From: an uncultured Muribaculaceae bacterium
Lineage (GTDB): Bacteria > Bacteroidota > Bacteroidia > Bacteroidales > Muribaculaceae
Direction of reading: 5' to 3'
DNA: 53,212 bases
Assembly: GCA_910578035.1 (NCBI GenBank)
Contig: CAJTOB010000014.1
Location: 1-53,212, forward strand
Made by a program: the position numbers and the translations under genes. Shown one piece after another: positions 25,183 through 33,752 of the stretch (position 1 is its first letter; each line of letters begins with the position of its first letter). The notes beneath the pieces are model-generated. The model was not told where the DNA came from and did no database searches. It saw nothing but the letters and a program-made list of their open reading frames with translations.

Positions 25183-25190
25183 CAAAAATA
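25183..25190 (-). promoter_or_regulatory. -7 box (TATTTTTG) for the DUF5606 gene
   Basis: This minus-strand match to TAnnTTTG lies 30 nt upstream of the ATG at 25153. Confidence 0.5.
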
Positions 25191-25297
25191 GCAAATAAGG
25201 ACGAATAACCGCGTTTTTGCGCCATAAAAAAGCCCCGCCGGCCGCCGGCCTGTTGAGAAACAGTCGTTCATGGTCGTGAGCGACACAGCGTTTTTGC

Positions 25298-25330
25298 CAT
25301 TTTTGAAAAGAAAAATATCATTATTGAAAA
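25298..25330 (+). promoter_or_regulatory. Direct repeat, probable AraC-type operator
   Basis: CATTTTTGAAAA (25298-25309) and CATTATTGAAAA (25319-25330) match at 11 of 12 positions and are exactly 21 bp apart, the spacing typical of paired AraC-family half-sites. The proximal copy covers the place where a -33 box should be for the -7 box at 25352-25359. An AraC-family gene lies at the far end of the locus. Confidence 0.6.
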
Positions 25331-25351
25331 TTCACTCTATGCCACATTTCA

Positions 25352-25359
25352 TAATTTTG
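25352..25359 (+). promoter_or_regulatory. -7 box (TAATTTTG) of the GH106/isomerase operon
   Basis: This perfect TAnnTTTG match lies 22 nt upstream of the ATG at 25382. No TTTG is present at -33, consistent with an activator bound to the repeat at 25298-25330. Confidence 0.6.
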
Positions 25360-25381
25360 CTATCGAAATAAACCGTCTGTC

Positions 25382-28300
25382 ATGAAAAATTCCTGCAAAA
25401 TACTACTTGCAAGTGCTATCCTTTTATCATCTAATATATCTGAGGCAAAATCACAGCATCGGGAAATGAATTTTTCTAAGATATATGAGTCATTTGCAAA
25501 TCCCACAAAAGATTTTCGTCCGGCTCCGCTATGGGTCTGGAATACCAATGTGACAACCCACGATATAGACCGCATGCTCGCTGATATGAAAGAAGGCGGA
25601 TTCGGCGGGGCATTTGTCCATCCGAGACCCGGCATGATTACAGATTATCTTTCGGACGATTGGTTTGTGCTTTATAAGTATAGCGTCAAGAAGGGCAAGG
25701 AACTTGGACTCGACATATGGATTTACGATGAAAACTCTTATCCCAGCGGCTTTGCCGGAGGCCATGTGCCTGCGGAAATGCCCGAATCGTATAATCAGGG
25801 GCAAGGTCTTGTTTTTGAAAAATATAACATTCTGCCTTCCGATGTCTCCGACGTCTTTATTTGTCTTAAAAAAGAGGGTGAGACGTTTCGTGACATTTCC
25901 GGAGAGCTGAGCCTCTATGCCGATGTCTCCGGCGAATATTACCTCTATAAAAAGACATACTATGCTCGCAGCGACTGGCACGGAGGATATTCATATGTAG
26001 ACTTGTTGTATCCCGGCGTTACAGAGAAGTTTATTGAAGTAACCATGCTCGGATATGAGAAAACTTTCGGCAAAGAACTCGGCTCAGTAATCAAAGGTGT
26101 CTTTTCCGACGAACCCAATATCGGCAACGTCAATGGAATAAGATGGACTCCCGATTTCTTCGATATATTCGAAAGACAGTGGGGCTACAATCTCCGCGAG
26201 AAACTGCCCTTGCTTGTTGAAGAAACAGGCGACTGGAAGCGTGTGCGCCATAATTATATGGAGACTCTCACACAGCTTTTCATCGACCGTTGGTCGAAAC
26301 CGATGTCGAAATACTGTGCATCTAAAAATCTGAAATGGACCGGACACTACTGGGAACACGGGTGGCCGAGTGTTGCCGACGGCGGCGACAATATGGCAAT
26401 GTATGCGTGGCATCAGATGCCGGCAATCGACATGCTTTTCAATCAGTATAACGACGATCACCCCCAGGCCCAGTTCGGCAATGCCCGTGCTGTCAAGGAA
26501 CTGTCGAGTGTCGCCAACCAGATGGGCCGAATCCGTACGCTGAGCGAGACTTATGGCGGAGGAGGCTGGAACGAGACGTTCGAAGACTTCAAACGTCTCG
26601 GCGACTGGGAGTATGCGCTGGGTGTGAATTTCATGAACCAGCATCTTGCACATATGACAATTACGGGAGCGCGGAAATACGACTATCCACCCGTTTTCAC
26701 GCCTCTGTCGCCCTGGTGGGAAGATTATCGGACACAGAACGATTACTTCTCCCGTCTGTCGCTCGTGCTCAGCGGAGGCGAACAGCTCAACGATGTCCTG
26801 GTTTTAGAGCCGACAACATCGGCGTGGTTATATTTTTCATATGTAAACTCAAATCCGCGTATGATGGATATAGGCTTCGAATTTCAGCGATTTGTCACAG
26901 CACTCGAAAAGAACCAGGCCGAATACGACCTTGGCTCCGAAAACATCATAAAAGACCACGGAGCAATCAGAAAAGGACGCTTTGCTGTCGGTGAGCGCGC
27001 TTACCGAAAAGTGGTGATTCCCCCCGGCACGGAAAACCTCAATGCCGCAACATACCGTCTGCTCAGGGCTTTTGTAAATTCAGGCGGAGAAGTTGCAGTC
27101 TTCTCAGTGCCACATCTGATAGATGGAAAAGAAAATGACGAGGCAAAAGCGTTTTTCAGTGGCGTCAAAGGAATGAAGCAATTTGCAGAGCTTTCGCCTG
27201 AAAACATCACAGAAATATTCGGCAACGACAAAATACAATTCAGAATCGACAGGGGCAATGACCTCTATCATCACCGCCGCACATATAATGACGGCGAGCT
27301 GATTTTTCTCGCAAACTCGTCGCTCACCGACAGTGTAAGCGGTCATATCACCGTGTCCGGTAAGAGTTTCTATGAACTCGATGCCATGTCGGGCCAAAAA
27401 TTCGGTTATCAGGCAATGCAGAATGGCAAATATATGGAAGCGGACTTCGCCATTCCTCCAGCCGGAAGCCTCCTGCTTTTTGCCGGAACTTCGGAAGACA
27501 GACAATATGCGGTCAAAGAGCGTCTTGCAGACGGACGTAAGCTTGAGGCCCTCTCGCCGATGAAAGTGAAGCGGTTGAAACCCAATATTCTTACACTCGA
27601 TTTCTGCGACCTTACAATCGACGGCAAAACCGAACGCAATCTCTATACCGTCGAGGCCTGCAACCGCCTCTACGGGCACTATGGCATGTCCGACCCATGG
27701 AATTCGGCCATACAGTACCGCCAGACTATTGTGGAGCGCGATACCTTCTCCTGCGGCAATATCGCAGCTGATTACAGATTCATATTACTCGGCGATACCG
27801 ACCGGGAATCGCTGAAACTCATAGCCGAACAGCCTGATGTATGGAAAGTTAAAATCAATGGTAAGCCGGTAGAAAGCGAAGGCGCATCGTTTCTTGACTC
27901 CCGTTTCGGCACATATCCTATAGGCTCATATGTAAAAGAAGGTGTCAACACGGTCGAACTCAGCGTCAGCCCCATGAGTATCTATGCCGAAATAGCCCCT
28001 GTGTATGTCATCGGCAATTTTGCCCTCGAAGGGGCTTCTCATGGCTGGATTATAAAAAAAGAAGGAAATATCTCTCCCGGCAGCTGGGCGAAGCAAGGGC
28101 TTCCATGCTACCCGTGGAGCATAGCCTACAGCAAGACATATCGCATTGACACAAGCGGAAGCACATATTATCTCGCCCTTGATGAATGGAACGGCACCGT
28201 AGCTCAGGTTTTTGTCAACGGTGAAAAAGCAGGCGTGATAGCATATCAGCCTTATAGGTTTGATCTTTCTCCGTTTCTGAAAAAAGGAGATAATGAAATC

Positions 28301-28480
28301 GAGGTGCGAGTCACAGGAAGTCTGCACAATCTGTTCGGACCGCATTACAGCACAGACCGGGGCATAAACGGCCCATGGCACTGGAACGGCGTTGGCCGTC
28401 AGGCGCCGGGCGACGATTATAATATCGAGAACTACGGACTTATGAATGACTTCCATATCTTCAAAAAAGATGATGAATAA
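25382..28480 (+). CDS. GH106-like secreted glycosyl hydrolase (1032 aa)
   Basis: A signal peptide (MKNSCKILLASAILLSSNIS) precedes a large protein. It opens with FRPAPLWVWNTNVTTHDIDR, MLADMKEGGFGGAFVHPRPG and LGLDIWIYDENSYPSGFAGG. That is the TIM-barrel start of the family containing GH106 alpha-L-rhamnosidases (PF17132-like). Later parts hold a Rossmann-like segment (KVVIPPGTENLNAATYRLLR) and two C-terminal beta-sandwich carbohydrate-binding-like regions (about 780-880 and 920-1030, with WNGTVAQVFVNGEKAGVIAY). The enzyme probably works in the periplasm or on the surface on a terminal deoxysugar, but relatives vary in specificity. It is the first gene of a three-gene operon, overlapping the isomerase gene by 11 nt. 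Confidence 0.85.
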   Translation: MKNSCKILLASAILLSSNISEAKSQHREMNFSKIYESFANPTKDFRPAPLWVWNTNVTTHDIDRMLADMKEGGFGGAFVHPRPGMITDYLSDDWFVLYKYSVKKGKELGLDIWIYDENSYPSGFAGGHVPAEMPESYNQGQGLVFEKYNILPSDVSDVFICLKKEGETFRDISGELSLYADVSGEYYLYKKTYYARSDWHGGYSYVDLLYPGVTEKFIEVTMLGYEKTFGKELGSVIKGVFSDEPNIGNVNGIRWTPDFFDIFERQWGYNLREKLPLLVEETGDWKRVRHNYMETLTQLFIDRWSKPMSKYCASKNLKWTGHYWEHGWPSVADGGDNMAMYAWHQMPAIDMLFNQYNDDHPQAQFGNARAVKELSSVANQMGRIRTLSETYGGGGWNETFEDFKRLGDWEYALGVNFMNQHLAHMTITGARKYDYPPVFTPLSPWWEDYRTQNDYFSRLSLVLSGGEQLNDVLVLEPTTSAWLYFSYVNSNPRMMDIGFEFQRFVTALEKNQAEYDLGSENIIKDHGAIRKGRFAVGERAYRKVVIPPGTENLNAATYRLLRAFVNSGGEVAVFSVPHLIDGKENDEAKAFFSGVKGMKQFAELSPENITEIFGNDKIQFRIDRGNDLYHHRRTYNDGELIFLANSSLTDSVSGHITVSGKSFYELDAMSGQKFGYQAMQNGKYMEADFAIPPAGSLLLFAGTSEDRQYAVKERLADGRKLEALSPMKVKRLKPNILTLDFCDLTIDGKTERNLYTVEACNRLYGHYGMSDPWNSAIQYRQTIVERDTFSCGNIAADYRFILLGDTDRESLKLIAEQPDVWKVKINGKPVESEGASFLDSRFGTYPIGSYVKEGVNTVELSVSPMSIYAEIAPVYVIGNFALEGASHGWIIKKEGNISPGSWAKQGLPCYPWSIAYSKTYRIDTSGSTYYLALDEWNGTVAQVFVNGEKAGVIAYQPYRFDLSPFLKKGDNEIEVRVTGSLHNLFGPHYSTDRGINGPWHWNGVGRQAPGDDYNIENYGLMNDFHIFKKDDE

Positions 28481-29894
28481 AGTAAAAGCCGGCCTTATGG
28501 CCGTAGGCCTCCACACTTACTGGGGCCAGTTCGAGGGGCTGCTTGAGCGACTCACCGAATACAACGATGCCATCAAGAAACAGATGGAGGCGTTTGGCAA
28601 TACAGAAATCGTAAACGCCGGAATGGTAGACAGTACTGCCAAAGCACAGGCTGCCGTTGAATTGATGAATAGCGCCGATATCGATATCCTCTTTGTTTTT
28701 GTATCTACCTACGCGCTTTCGTCTACCATAGTACCAGTGGCAACCCGCATCGGCGTGCCTGTGATAATGCTGAATCTACAGCCTGCACCGGCCATAGACT
28801 ATCAGCATATCAATGCCATGGACGACCGCGGCGCCATGACCGGCGAATGGCTCGCCAACTGTCAGGCTTGTTCCATACCAGAATTCTGCGCCGTGTTTAA
28901 TCGTGCAGGCGTGAAGTACGATATTGTATCGGGCTTCCTTCACGATTCCGACGCTTGGTGTCAAATCGGCCGATGGCTCAAGGCTGCCCGCGTTGCCCGC
29001 GGAATGCGACAGAACCGAATGGGGCTCCTCGGCAATTACTACGGCGGCATGGTCGACGTATATACCGACCTCCGTCTCCAGACCACTACATTCGGCACAC
29101 ATATCGAGATTCTCGAAATGAGCGAACTGGCAGTGCTGCGGCGCGAAGTCACTCAAGCCGAAGTTGCCCTAAAAACTGAAGAGTTTGGCCGGATATTTGA
29201 AATAGACCCTGTATGCAGCGAAGACGAAATAGAACGGGCCGCGCGCACGTCTGTAGCACTCGACAGACTCGTCGAGCGACACAATCTCGGGTCGATGGCC
29301 TATTACTATGAAGGTTCCGGAGACCGGGAATATGAAAACATCGTGACTTCACTGATTGCGGGCAATACCATTCTTACAGGACGCGATATTCCGGTTGCCG
29401 GCGAATATGAAGTCAAAAATGTTCAGGCCATGAAAATAATGGCGCTCCTCGGTGCCGGAGGGTGCTTCTCGGAGTTCTATGCTGTTGATTATGCCGATGA
29501 TATTGTGATGCTAGGTCACGACGGACCTGCCCATTTCCTGCTTGCCGACGACAAGACACGTCTGGTTCCGCTGCCGGTGTACCATGGTAAGCCCGGAAAA
29601 GGCCTTTCGATACAGATGTCTGTCAAGCACGGTCCTGTCACACTTCTTTCTGTGGTTGAAAGCAAAGAGGGCATTTCTTTTCTTATTGCAGAAGGCGAAT
29701 CGGTAGATGGACCTGTGCTCAACATCGGAAACATCAACAGCCGCTATCGCTTCGGCGTCTCTGCCAAGGAGTTCATACGCCGCTGGAGCATGGCCGGCCC
29801 TTCGCATCACTGTGCCATCGGTATCGGCCATGTAGCGGATATAATAAGAAAATACGCATTCATTCTCGGAATAGAAACAACTGTAATCGCATGA
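28470..29894 (+). CDS. Sugar isomerase-like protein (L-fucose/L-arabinose isomerase fold)
   Basis: From ATG 28470 the protein has 474 aa and no signal peptide, so it is cytosolic. ATG 28473 is almost equally possible, and a frame-open ATG at 28446 is less likely. The layout and length match L-arabinose isomerase-like proteins. An N-terminal domain contains DILFVFVSTYALSSTIVPVA. Candidate metal ligands are Glu in VAGEYEVK (about 310), His in MLGHDGPAHF (about 348) and His in GPSHHCAIGIGH (about 445), at positions comparable to AraA Glu306/Glu333/His350/His450. Overall similarity to true AraA looks low, so the sugar is unknown. Overlaps with both neighbouring hydrolases suggest it converts the sugar they release. 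Confidence 0.82.
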   Translation: MMNKVKAGLMAVGLHTYWGQFEGLLERLTEYNDAIKKQMEAFGNTEIVNAGMVDSTAKAQAAVELMNSADIDILFVFVSTYALSSTIVPVATRIGVPVIMLNLQPAPAIDYQHINAMDDRGAMTGEWLANCQACSIPEFCAVFNRAGVKYDIVSGFLHDSDAWCQIGRWLKAARVARGMRQNRMGLLGNYYGGMVDVYTDLRLQTTTFGTHIEILEMSELAVLRREVTQAEVALKTEEFGRIFEIDPVCSEDEIERAARTSVALDRLVERHNLGSMAYYYEGSGDREYENIVTSLIAGNTILTGRDIPVAGEYEVKNVQAMKIMALLGAGGCFSEFYAVDYADDIVMLGHDGPAHFLLADDKTRLVPLPVYHGKPGKGLSIQMSVKHGPVTLLSVVESKEGISFLIAEGESVDGPVLNIGNINSRYRFGVSAKEFIRRWSMAGPSHHCAIGIGHVADIIRKYAFILGIETTVIA

Positions 29895-32032
29895 TACGTC
29901 ATACTATCCTATTGTCGCTTATGGTCTGCGCAGTCATGTGCGCCGATGCCGTAACCCACGACGAATTCCGTAATCCTCCGTCTGAATATCGTCCTGTGCC
30001 GCTATGGTTTTGGAACAATACAAGCATAGAATCCGACAGTGCTGTCGCTCAAATCGAGTCATTTACCGGGCCGGACGGTTACGGGGGCTGCGCCATTCTG
30101 CCTTTCGGAGCCAATTTCCGCCCCGGATATCTCACAGACGAATATTTCGATGTTTACGGCCGCATCATCGACTATGCCTCTCAACACGGACTCACGATGT
30201 CGCTCTACGACGAATATGGTTTCCCAAGCGGCAGCATGGGGGCCATAAACGGCGACGGCATTCCGCGATTCAAGCAGAAGCACCCTGGAAAAACCATTAA
30301 GCGTCTCGACAAACTGGAGTACGATGTCGTTGCAGGAAAGGATTGTGTCATAGAGCTCCCGGCTGAAGGAAAAGTGATGTCGGTAGCGGCAATAGACACC
30401 GCAAGGCATATGGTAATACCGCTGTCGGCCAACGTCGACAACGGCAGGCTGAGGTGGACTCCGCCGGCCGGCGGAAACTGGCGTGTAATGTGCTGCGTAT
30501 GTGTTGCCGACGGCGACCCGAATGTAGATTATCTTGACCCGGAAGCCGTAAGGCTCTTCGTCGAAGATACTCACGGACAGTACTTCAGGCGCTTCCCTGA
30601 AGCGTTCGGAACAGTGATAAAGGAAACGTTCTGCGACGAGCCGACCATGTATCGTGCGCAGGGCCGAATATGGACCGATAGCTTCAATGAACGCTTTCAG
30701 AAGGAATATGGCTTCTCGCCCGAAGCCCTTTATCCGGCGTTGTGGTACGATATTGGCCCGGGCACTGCTGCCGCCCGCAACTATCTTTTCGGATTACGTG
30801 CAAGATTGTATGCTGAGGGCTTCATGAAAACAATTCACGAATGGGCCGCTCAGCACGGCATTGTCTCAACCGGCCATCAGGACCAGGAAGAGGTGCTGAA
30901 TCCTGTCAGCGTGTCGGGCGACCTCATGTTGTGTGGAAAATATATGGACGTGCCCGGTATAGATAAAATAGGTGGCGAACGTCCTGCCGAACTATTCTAT
31001 AAAGTGGTGTCTTCGTCGGCGGCTAACTGGGATAAACAGCTCGTAATGTCGGAAACCTTCGGAGCTATGGGCAACATTCCGGTAAGTGAATTATATAACA
31101 TCGCAATAGACCAATACACAAAAGGCATCAATCAGCTGATACCTCATGCTGTGTGGTACAACGACTCGGAGGTGACGTTTCTACCCGAGCTTTCAGGCCG
31201 CAATCCGATATATCGCGAAGCTCTTCCTGATTTCAACTTGTTTCTGGCCCGGCTCAATTATCTTTTGCGCCGTCCGGGGCGTACTGTCGCCGATATAGCC
31301 ATGCTTTACCCCATCAATTCGCTACAGGCCGGACATTACCTCGACGGGCCTGAAGGCTTTTATGCCGGCGGCGTAAGAATACCCGGTACCGACTATATCG
31401 ATGTCGCTTCGATACTTACCGATTCTATTTGCCGAGATTTCACGTTTCTGCACCCGGAAGTGCTCGGAAACTGTACCGTCGGCCGCGGAATGCTGAATAT
31501 GAACAACAAAGTAAATCACCAGCACTATAAGGTGCTGATAGTGCCCGGAATGAAATGCATAATGCCTGAATCATTGCGCATGATAGAAAAATTCCATAAG
31601 GCCGGAGGATATGTCATATTCACAACGTCGCTGCCTGAACAATCGGCGACATTTCAGACTTCCGACAGTGAAATCAAAGAATGTGTAGCCGGGCTCCTTT
31701 CCGCAAAAAAGAATCCGGCAATATTCATATCTGAGCCAACTCCGGTCAATATAGGTGAGGCTCTTGCCGCCTGCTCTTTCGTCCCCGACGTCGCAGCCCG
31801 GGGCGCAAACGGCCTGAGGTATATACATCGCGTTTGCGGCGACAGGCATATATATTATTTCGCCAACCCCGGCACAAAAACGATTTCGGCAGAACTGAAT
31901 CTGCGCGACAGAATCGTGCTACGCGCATACGACCCCCACACAGGCCATATAGCGTCTGAGCCGACTGCAAAAGGAACGCCGTTTAACCTTATGCTTGCCC
32001 CCGGTAAGTCGATATTCCTTATTTCCGAGTAA
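29891..32032 (+). CDS. GH106-like secreted glycosyl hydrolase, short form (713 aa)
   Basis: A signal peptide (MIRHTILLSLMVCAVMCADA) is followed by the same family start as the first hydrolase: YRPVPLWFWNNTSI, GYGGCAILPFGANF and GLTMSLYDEYGFPSGSMGAI. The protein is about 320 residues shorter. It ends just after the Rossmann-like and small beta regions and lacks the C-terminal carbohydrate-binding-like sandwiches. Its ATG overlaps the isomerase stop (ATGA), so translation is coupled. The two hydrolases have diverged greatly and may cleave different linkages in one glycan. The gene end overlaps the convergent AraC gene by 14 nt. Confidence 0.82.
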   Translation: MIRHTILLSLMVCAVMCADAVTHDEFRNPPSEYRPVPLWFWNNTSIESDSAVAQIESFTGPDGYGGCAILPFGANFRPGYLTDEYFDVYGRIIDYASQHGLTMSLYDEYGFPSGSMGAINGDGIPRFKQKHPGKTIKRLDKLEYDVVAGKDCVIELPAEGKVMSVAAIDTARHMVIPLSANVDNGRLRWTPPAGGNWRVMCCVCVADGDPNVDYLDPEAVRLFVEDTHGQYFRRFPEAFGTVIKETFCDEPTMYRAQGRIWTDSFNERFQKEYGFSPEALYPALWYDIGPGTAAARNYLFGLRARLYAEGFMKTIHEWAAQHGIVSTGHQDQEEVLNPVSVSGDLMLCGKYMDVPGIDKIGGERPAELFYKVVSSSAANWDKQLVMSETFGAMGNIPVSELYNIAIDQYTKGINQLIPHAVWYNDSEVTFLPELSGRNPIYREALPDFNLFLARLNYLLRRPGRTVADIAMLYPINSLQAGHYLDGPEGFYAGGVRIPGTDYIDVASILTDSICRDFTFLHPEVLGNCTVGRGMLNMNNKVNHQHYKVLIVPGMKCIMPESLRMIEKFHKAGGYVIFTTSLPEQSATFQTSDSEIKECVAGLLSAKKNPAIFISEPTPVNIGEALAACSFVPDVAARGANGLRYIHRVCGDRHIYYFANPGTKTISAELNLRDRIVLRAYDPHTGHIASEPTAKGTPFNLMLAPGKSIFLISE

Positions 32033-32909
32033 ACTTTTTATATTGCAGAGGCGATGAGCCGGTTTTCTTCCTGAAAAAGGTGGAGAACTGGCTCACTGTT
32101 TCGAATCCAAGTCGATATGCAATATCGGTAATGCCGCATTCGGCACTGTCGAGCAATTCCTTGGCCTTGAGAAGACGGATATTGGACTGATACTGTGCCG
32201 GCGATACATCTACATAGCGCTTAAACATTTTTCGGAACCACGAATAGCTTACTCCGAGGCGCTCGGCTATGCTTTCGGGCGACATAAGATAGCCGCCTTC
32301 CTGTTTCATGAGCGCACGCGCCTCGTTTATCTTATTGACTGCAAACGAATCGGCAAACGAGGCATTGCGGTGTCTGAAATAGACCGCCCCCAGCATGTAA
32401 AGCACAATGCCGGCCATCATCTGCTGATAAGCAATCTTTTCGTCTGATGCATAATCGGCAATATCTTCATAAAGACTGATCACAGACGGGCAAAAGCCTA
32501 TGTCGAAGAGCGGATTGCGCGGCGAAAAGAAGCCGGCATTGACCCTGCGGTCCATTTCCAGCCCTCGGAATCCGACCCAATATTCAAACCAGCCGGACTC
32601 CGGGTCGGGCTCATAGCTGTGCCATTCGCCCGGAAACAGCAGTATAATAGTTCCGGCTTTGACCTTGCGTCGGGTGAACGACTCCGAACAGAACCACCCG
32701 CTCCCTTCCGATATATAAATCAGCTGATATTCATCGAGCACACGCCCCTTTGCGGGGTCGAAAATATGCGATTGCGGATGCTGTGAGCGTGGATATGAAC
32801 TATGTGCCGGCACAGGTTGATAGCCGATGGTTGTCACGACCAGCCCCCAGGCCTCATCGTTGGCACTGATGTTGAAGTATTTTATATTACGGCTCTCGCT
32901 CGTGCTCAT
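32019..32909 (-). CDS. AraC-family transcriptional regulator
   Basis: This 296-aa protein has an N-terminal cupin-like sensing domain (about 30-160, with GSGWFCSESFTRRKVKAGTI, LLFPGEWHSYEPDPESGWFE). The C-terminal double helix-turn-helix (about 195-296) includes SPESIAERLGVSYSWFRKMF and GITDIAYRLGFETVSQFSTF before FRKKTGSSPLQYKK. Such regulators bind sugars and activate transport or hydrolase genes. It is convergent with the hydrolase operon and likely acts on the repeats at 25298-25330. A TAAATTTG box on the minus strand at 32932-32939 is the probable -7 of its own promoter. Confidence 0.93.
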   Translation of the reverse strand: MSTSESRNIKYFNISANDEAWGLVVTTIGYQPVPAHSSYPRSQHPQSHIFDPAKGRVLDEYQLIYISEGSGWFCSESFTRRKVKAGTIILLFPGEWHSYEPDPESGWFEYWVGFRGLEMDRRVNAGFFSPRNPLFDIGFCPSVISLYEDIADYASDEKIAYQQMMAGIVLYMLGAVYFRHRNASFADSFAVNKINEARALMKQEGGYLMSPESIAERLGVSYSWFRKMFKRYVDVSPAQYQSNIRLLKAKELLDSAECGITDIAYRLGFETVSQFSTFFRKKTGSSPLQYKKFTRK

Positions 32910-32931
32910 ATCCGGATTTATGTTGTATCCG

Positions 32932-32939
32932 CAAATTTA
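32932..32939 (-). promoter_or_regulatory. -7 box (TAAATTTG) of the AraC gene
   Basis: This minus-strand match to TAnnTTTG lies 22 nt upstream of the ATG at 32909. Confidence 0.5.
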
Positions 32940-32974
32940 CGCAAAAAAACGATTTGTCGTTATGATACATCCTA

Positions 32975-33010
32975 CAAAGAAATTACCCGACTCGTAATGA
33001 ATCGGGTAAT
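32975..33010 (-). terminator. Terminator of the thioredoxin genes
   Basis: Perfect 9-bp arms ATTACCCGA (32982-32990) and TCGGGTAAT (33002-33010) enclose an 11-nt loop. On the minus strand they are followed by TTTCTTTG. It lies 23 nt after the last thioredoxin-like gene. Confidence 0.65.
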
Positions 33011-33032
33011 ATGCCGGGGTAAATCAGATGTT

Positions 33033-33350
33033 TCAGATGAAACTGCGCACCATGTGTTCGAGTTCCTGGATAGGCTTTCGCCCGCTGTCGCGCCATGTCT
33101 CTTGTCCGTCTTTGAAAAGTATGTATGTCGGATACGTGGCTATTTTGAAGCGGTCTACGAGGTCTTCATTTGCTCTGCCGTCGATTTGCATCACATGGGC
33201 TTTGTCGCCGAGGCGCTTGCTTAGCTCGTCGATAGTATGCTGCATTGCATGGCAACATTCTTTGGTAGAACTGAAGAACTCTACAAGCAAGGGCTTGGTA
33301 TCGGCCAGATATTGGTCGAGCTGTTTATCTGTATTGATATCAGTAGTCAT
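33033..33350 (-). CDS. Thioredoxin-fold protein with altered active site (KECC)
   Basis: This 105-aa protein aligns end to end with the upstream thioredoxin (VEFFSSTKECCHAMQHTIDE against VDFFATWCGPCRMQAPILET). The fold and the cis-Pro loop (YPT, Pro74) are kept, but the CGPC motif is replaced by Lys30-Glu31-Cys32-Cys33. The attacking N-terminal Cys and the Trp before it are lost; the second Cys and a vicinal new Cys remain. Normal disulfide reduction is unlikely. Possible roles are a mixed-disulfide or persulfide carrier, a vicinal-thiol metal site, or a binding protein. The gene follows trxA by 31 nt. Confidence 0.85.
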   Translation of the reverse strand: MTTDINTDKQLDQYLADTKPLLVEFFSSTKECCHAMQHTIDELSKRLGDKAHVMQIDGRANEDLVDRFKIATYPTYILFKDGQETWRDSGRKPIQELEHMVRSFI

Positions 33351-33381
33351 GATAAGGAGAGTTTTGTGTTGTTGGGGAGAA

Positions 33382-33699
33382 TCAGAATTCGTCTGATTTC
33401 GTTTCCTGATGGTCTTTGATTTTCTGTTCGAGAAGTTCGGCCTGCTGCACGCCTACAGCGCGCCATATCGCCTCTCCGTTCTTGAACATAATCAGGGTCG
33501 GAACAGAGCGCACGCCATAGCGGGCGGCCAGTTCCTGATTGGCGTCGATGTCCACTTTCAGTATGTTGGCCTTGTCGCCTACACGCTGTTTCACCGTTTC
33601 GAGAATAGGTGCCTGCATGCGGCAAGGTCCGCACCATGTGGCAAAGAAGTCTACGAGAGTCGGTTTGTTTTCCTGTATGAGTTGGTTGAAGTCATTCAT
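33382..33699 (-). CDS. trxA: Thioredoxin
   Basis: This 105-aa canonical thioredoxin has redox motif WCGPC (Cys23 and Cys26), cis-Pro67 in SVPTLIMFKNG, and no signal peptide. It should reduce cytosolic protein disulfides. It is followed after 31 nt by the altered-site paralogue and preceded by the FtsE-type ATPase gene at a distance of 53 nt, so it could be read from the upstream operon. No separate -7 box is visible in the 53-nt gap. Confidence 0.95.
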   Translation of the reverse strand: MNDFNQLIQENKPTLVDFFATWCGPCRMQAPILETVKQRVGDKANILKVDIDANQELAARYGVRSVPTLIMFKNGEAIWRAVGVQQAELLEQKIKDHQETKSDEF

Positions 33700-33752
33700 A
33701 ACTTATATGTTTTTTAGTTCTGCATATACAACATTCGGAATGCACTCAAGGT

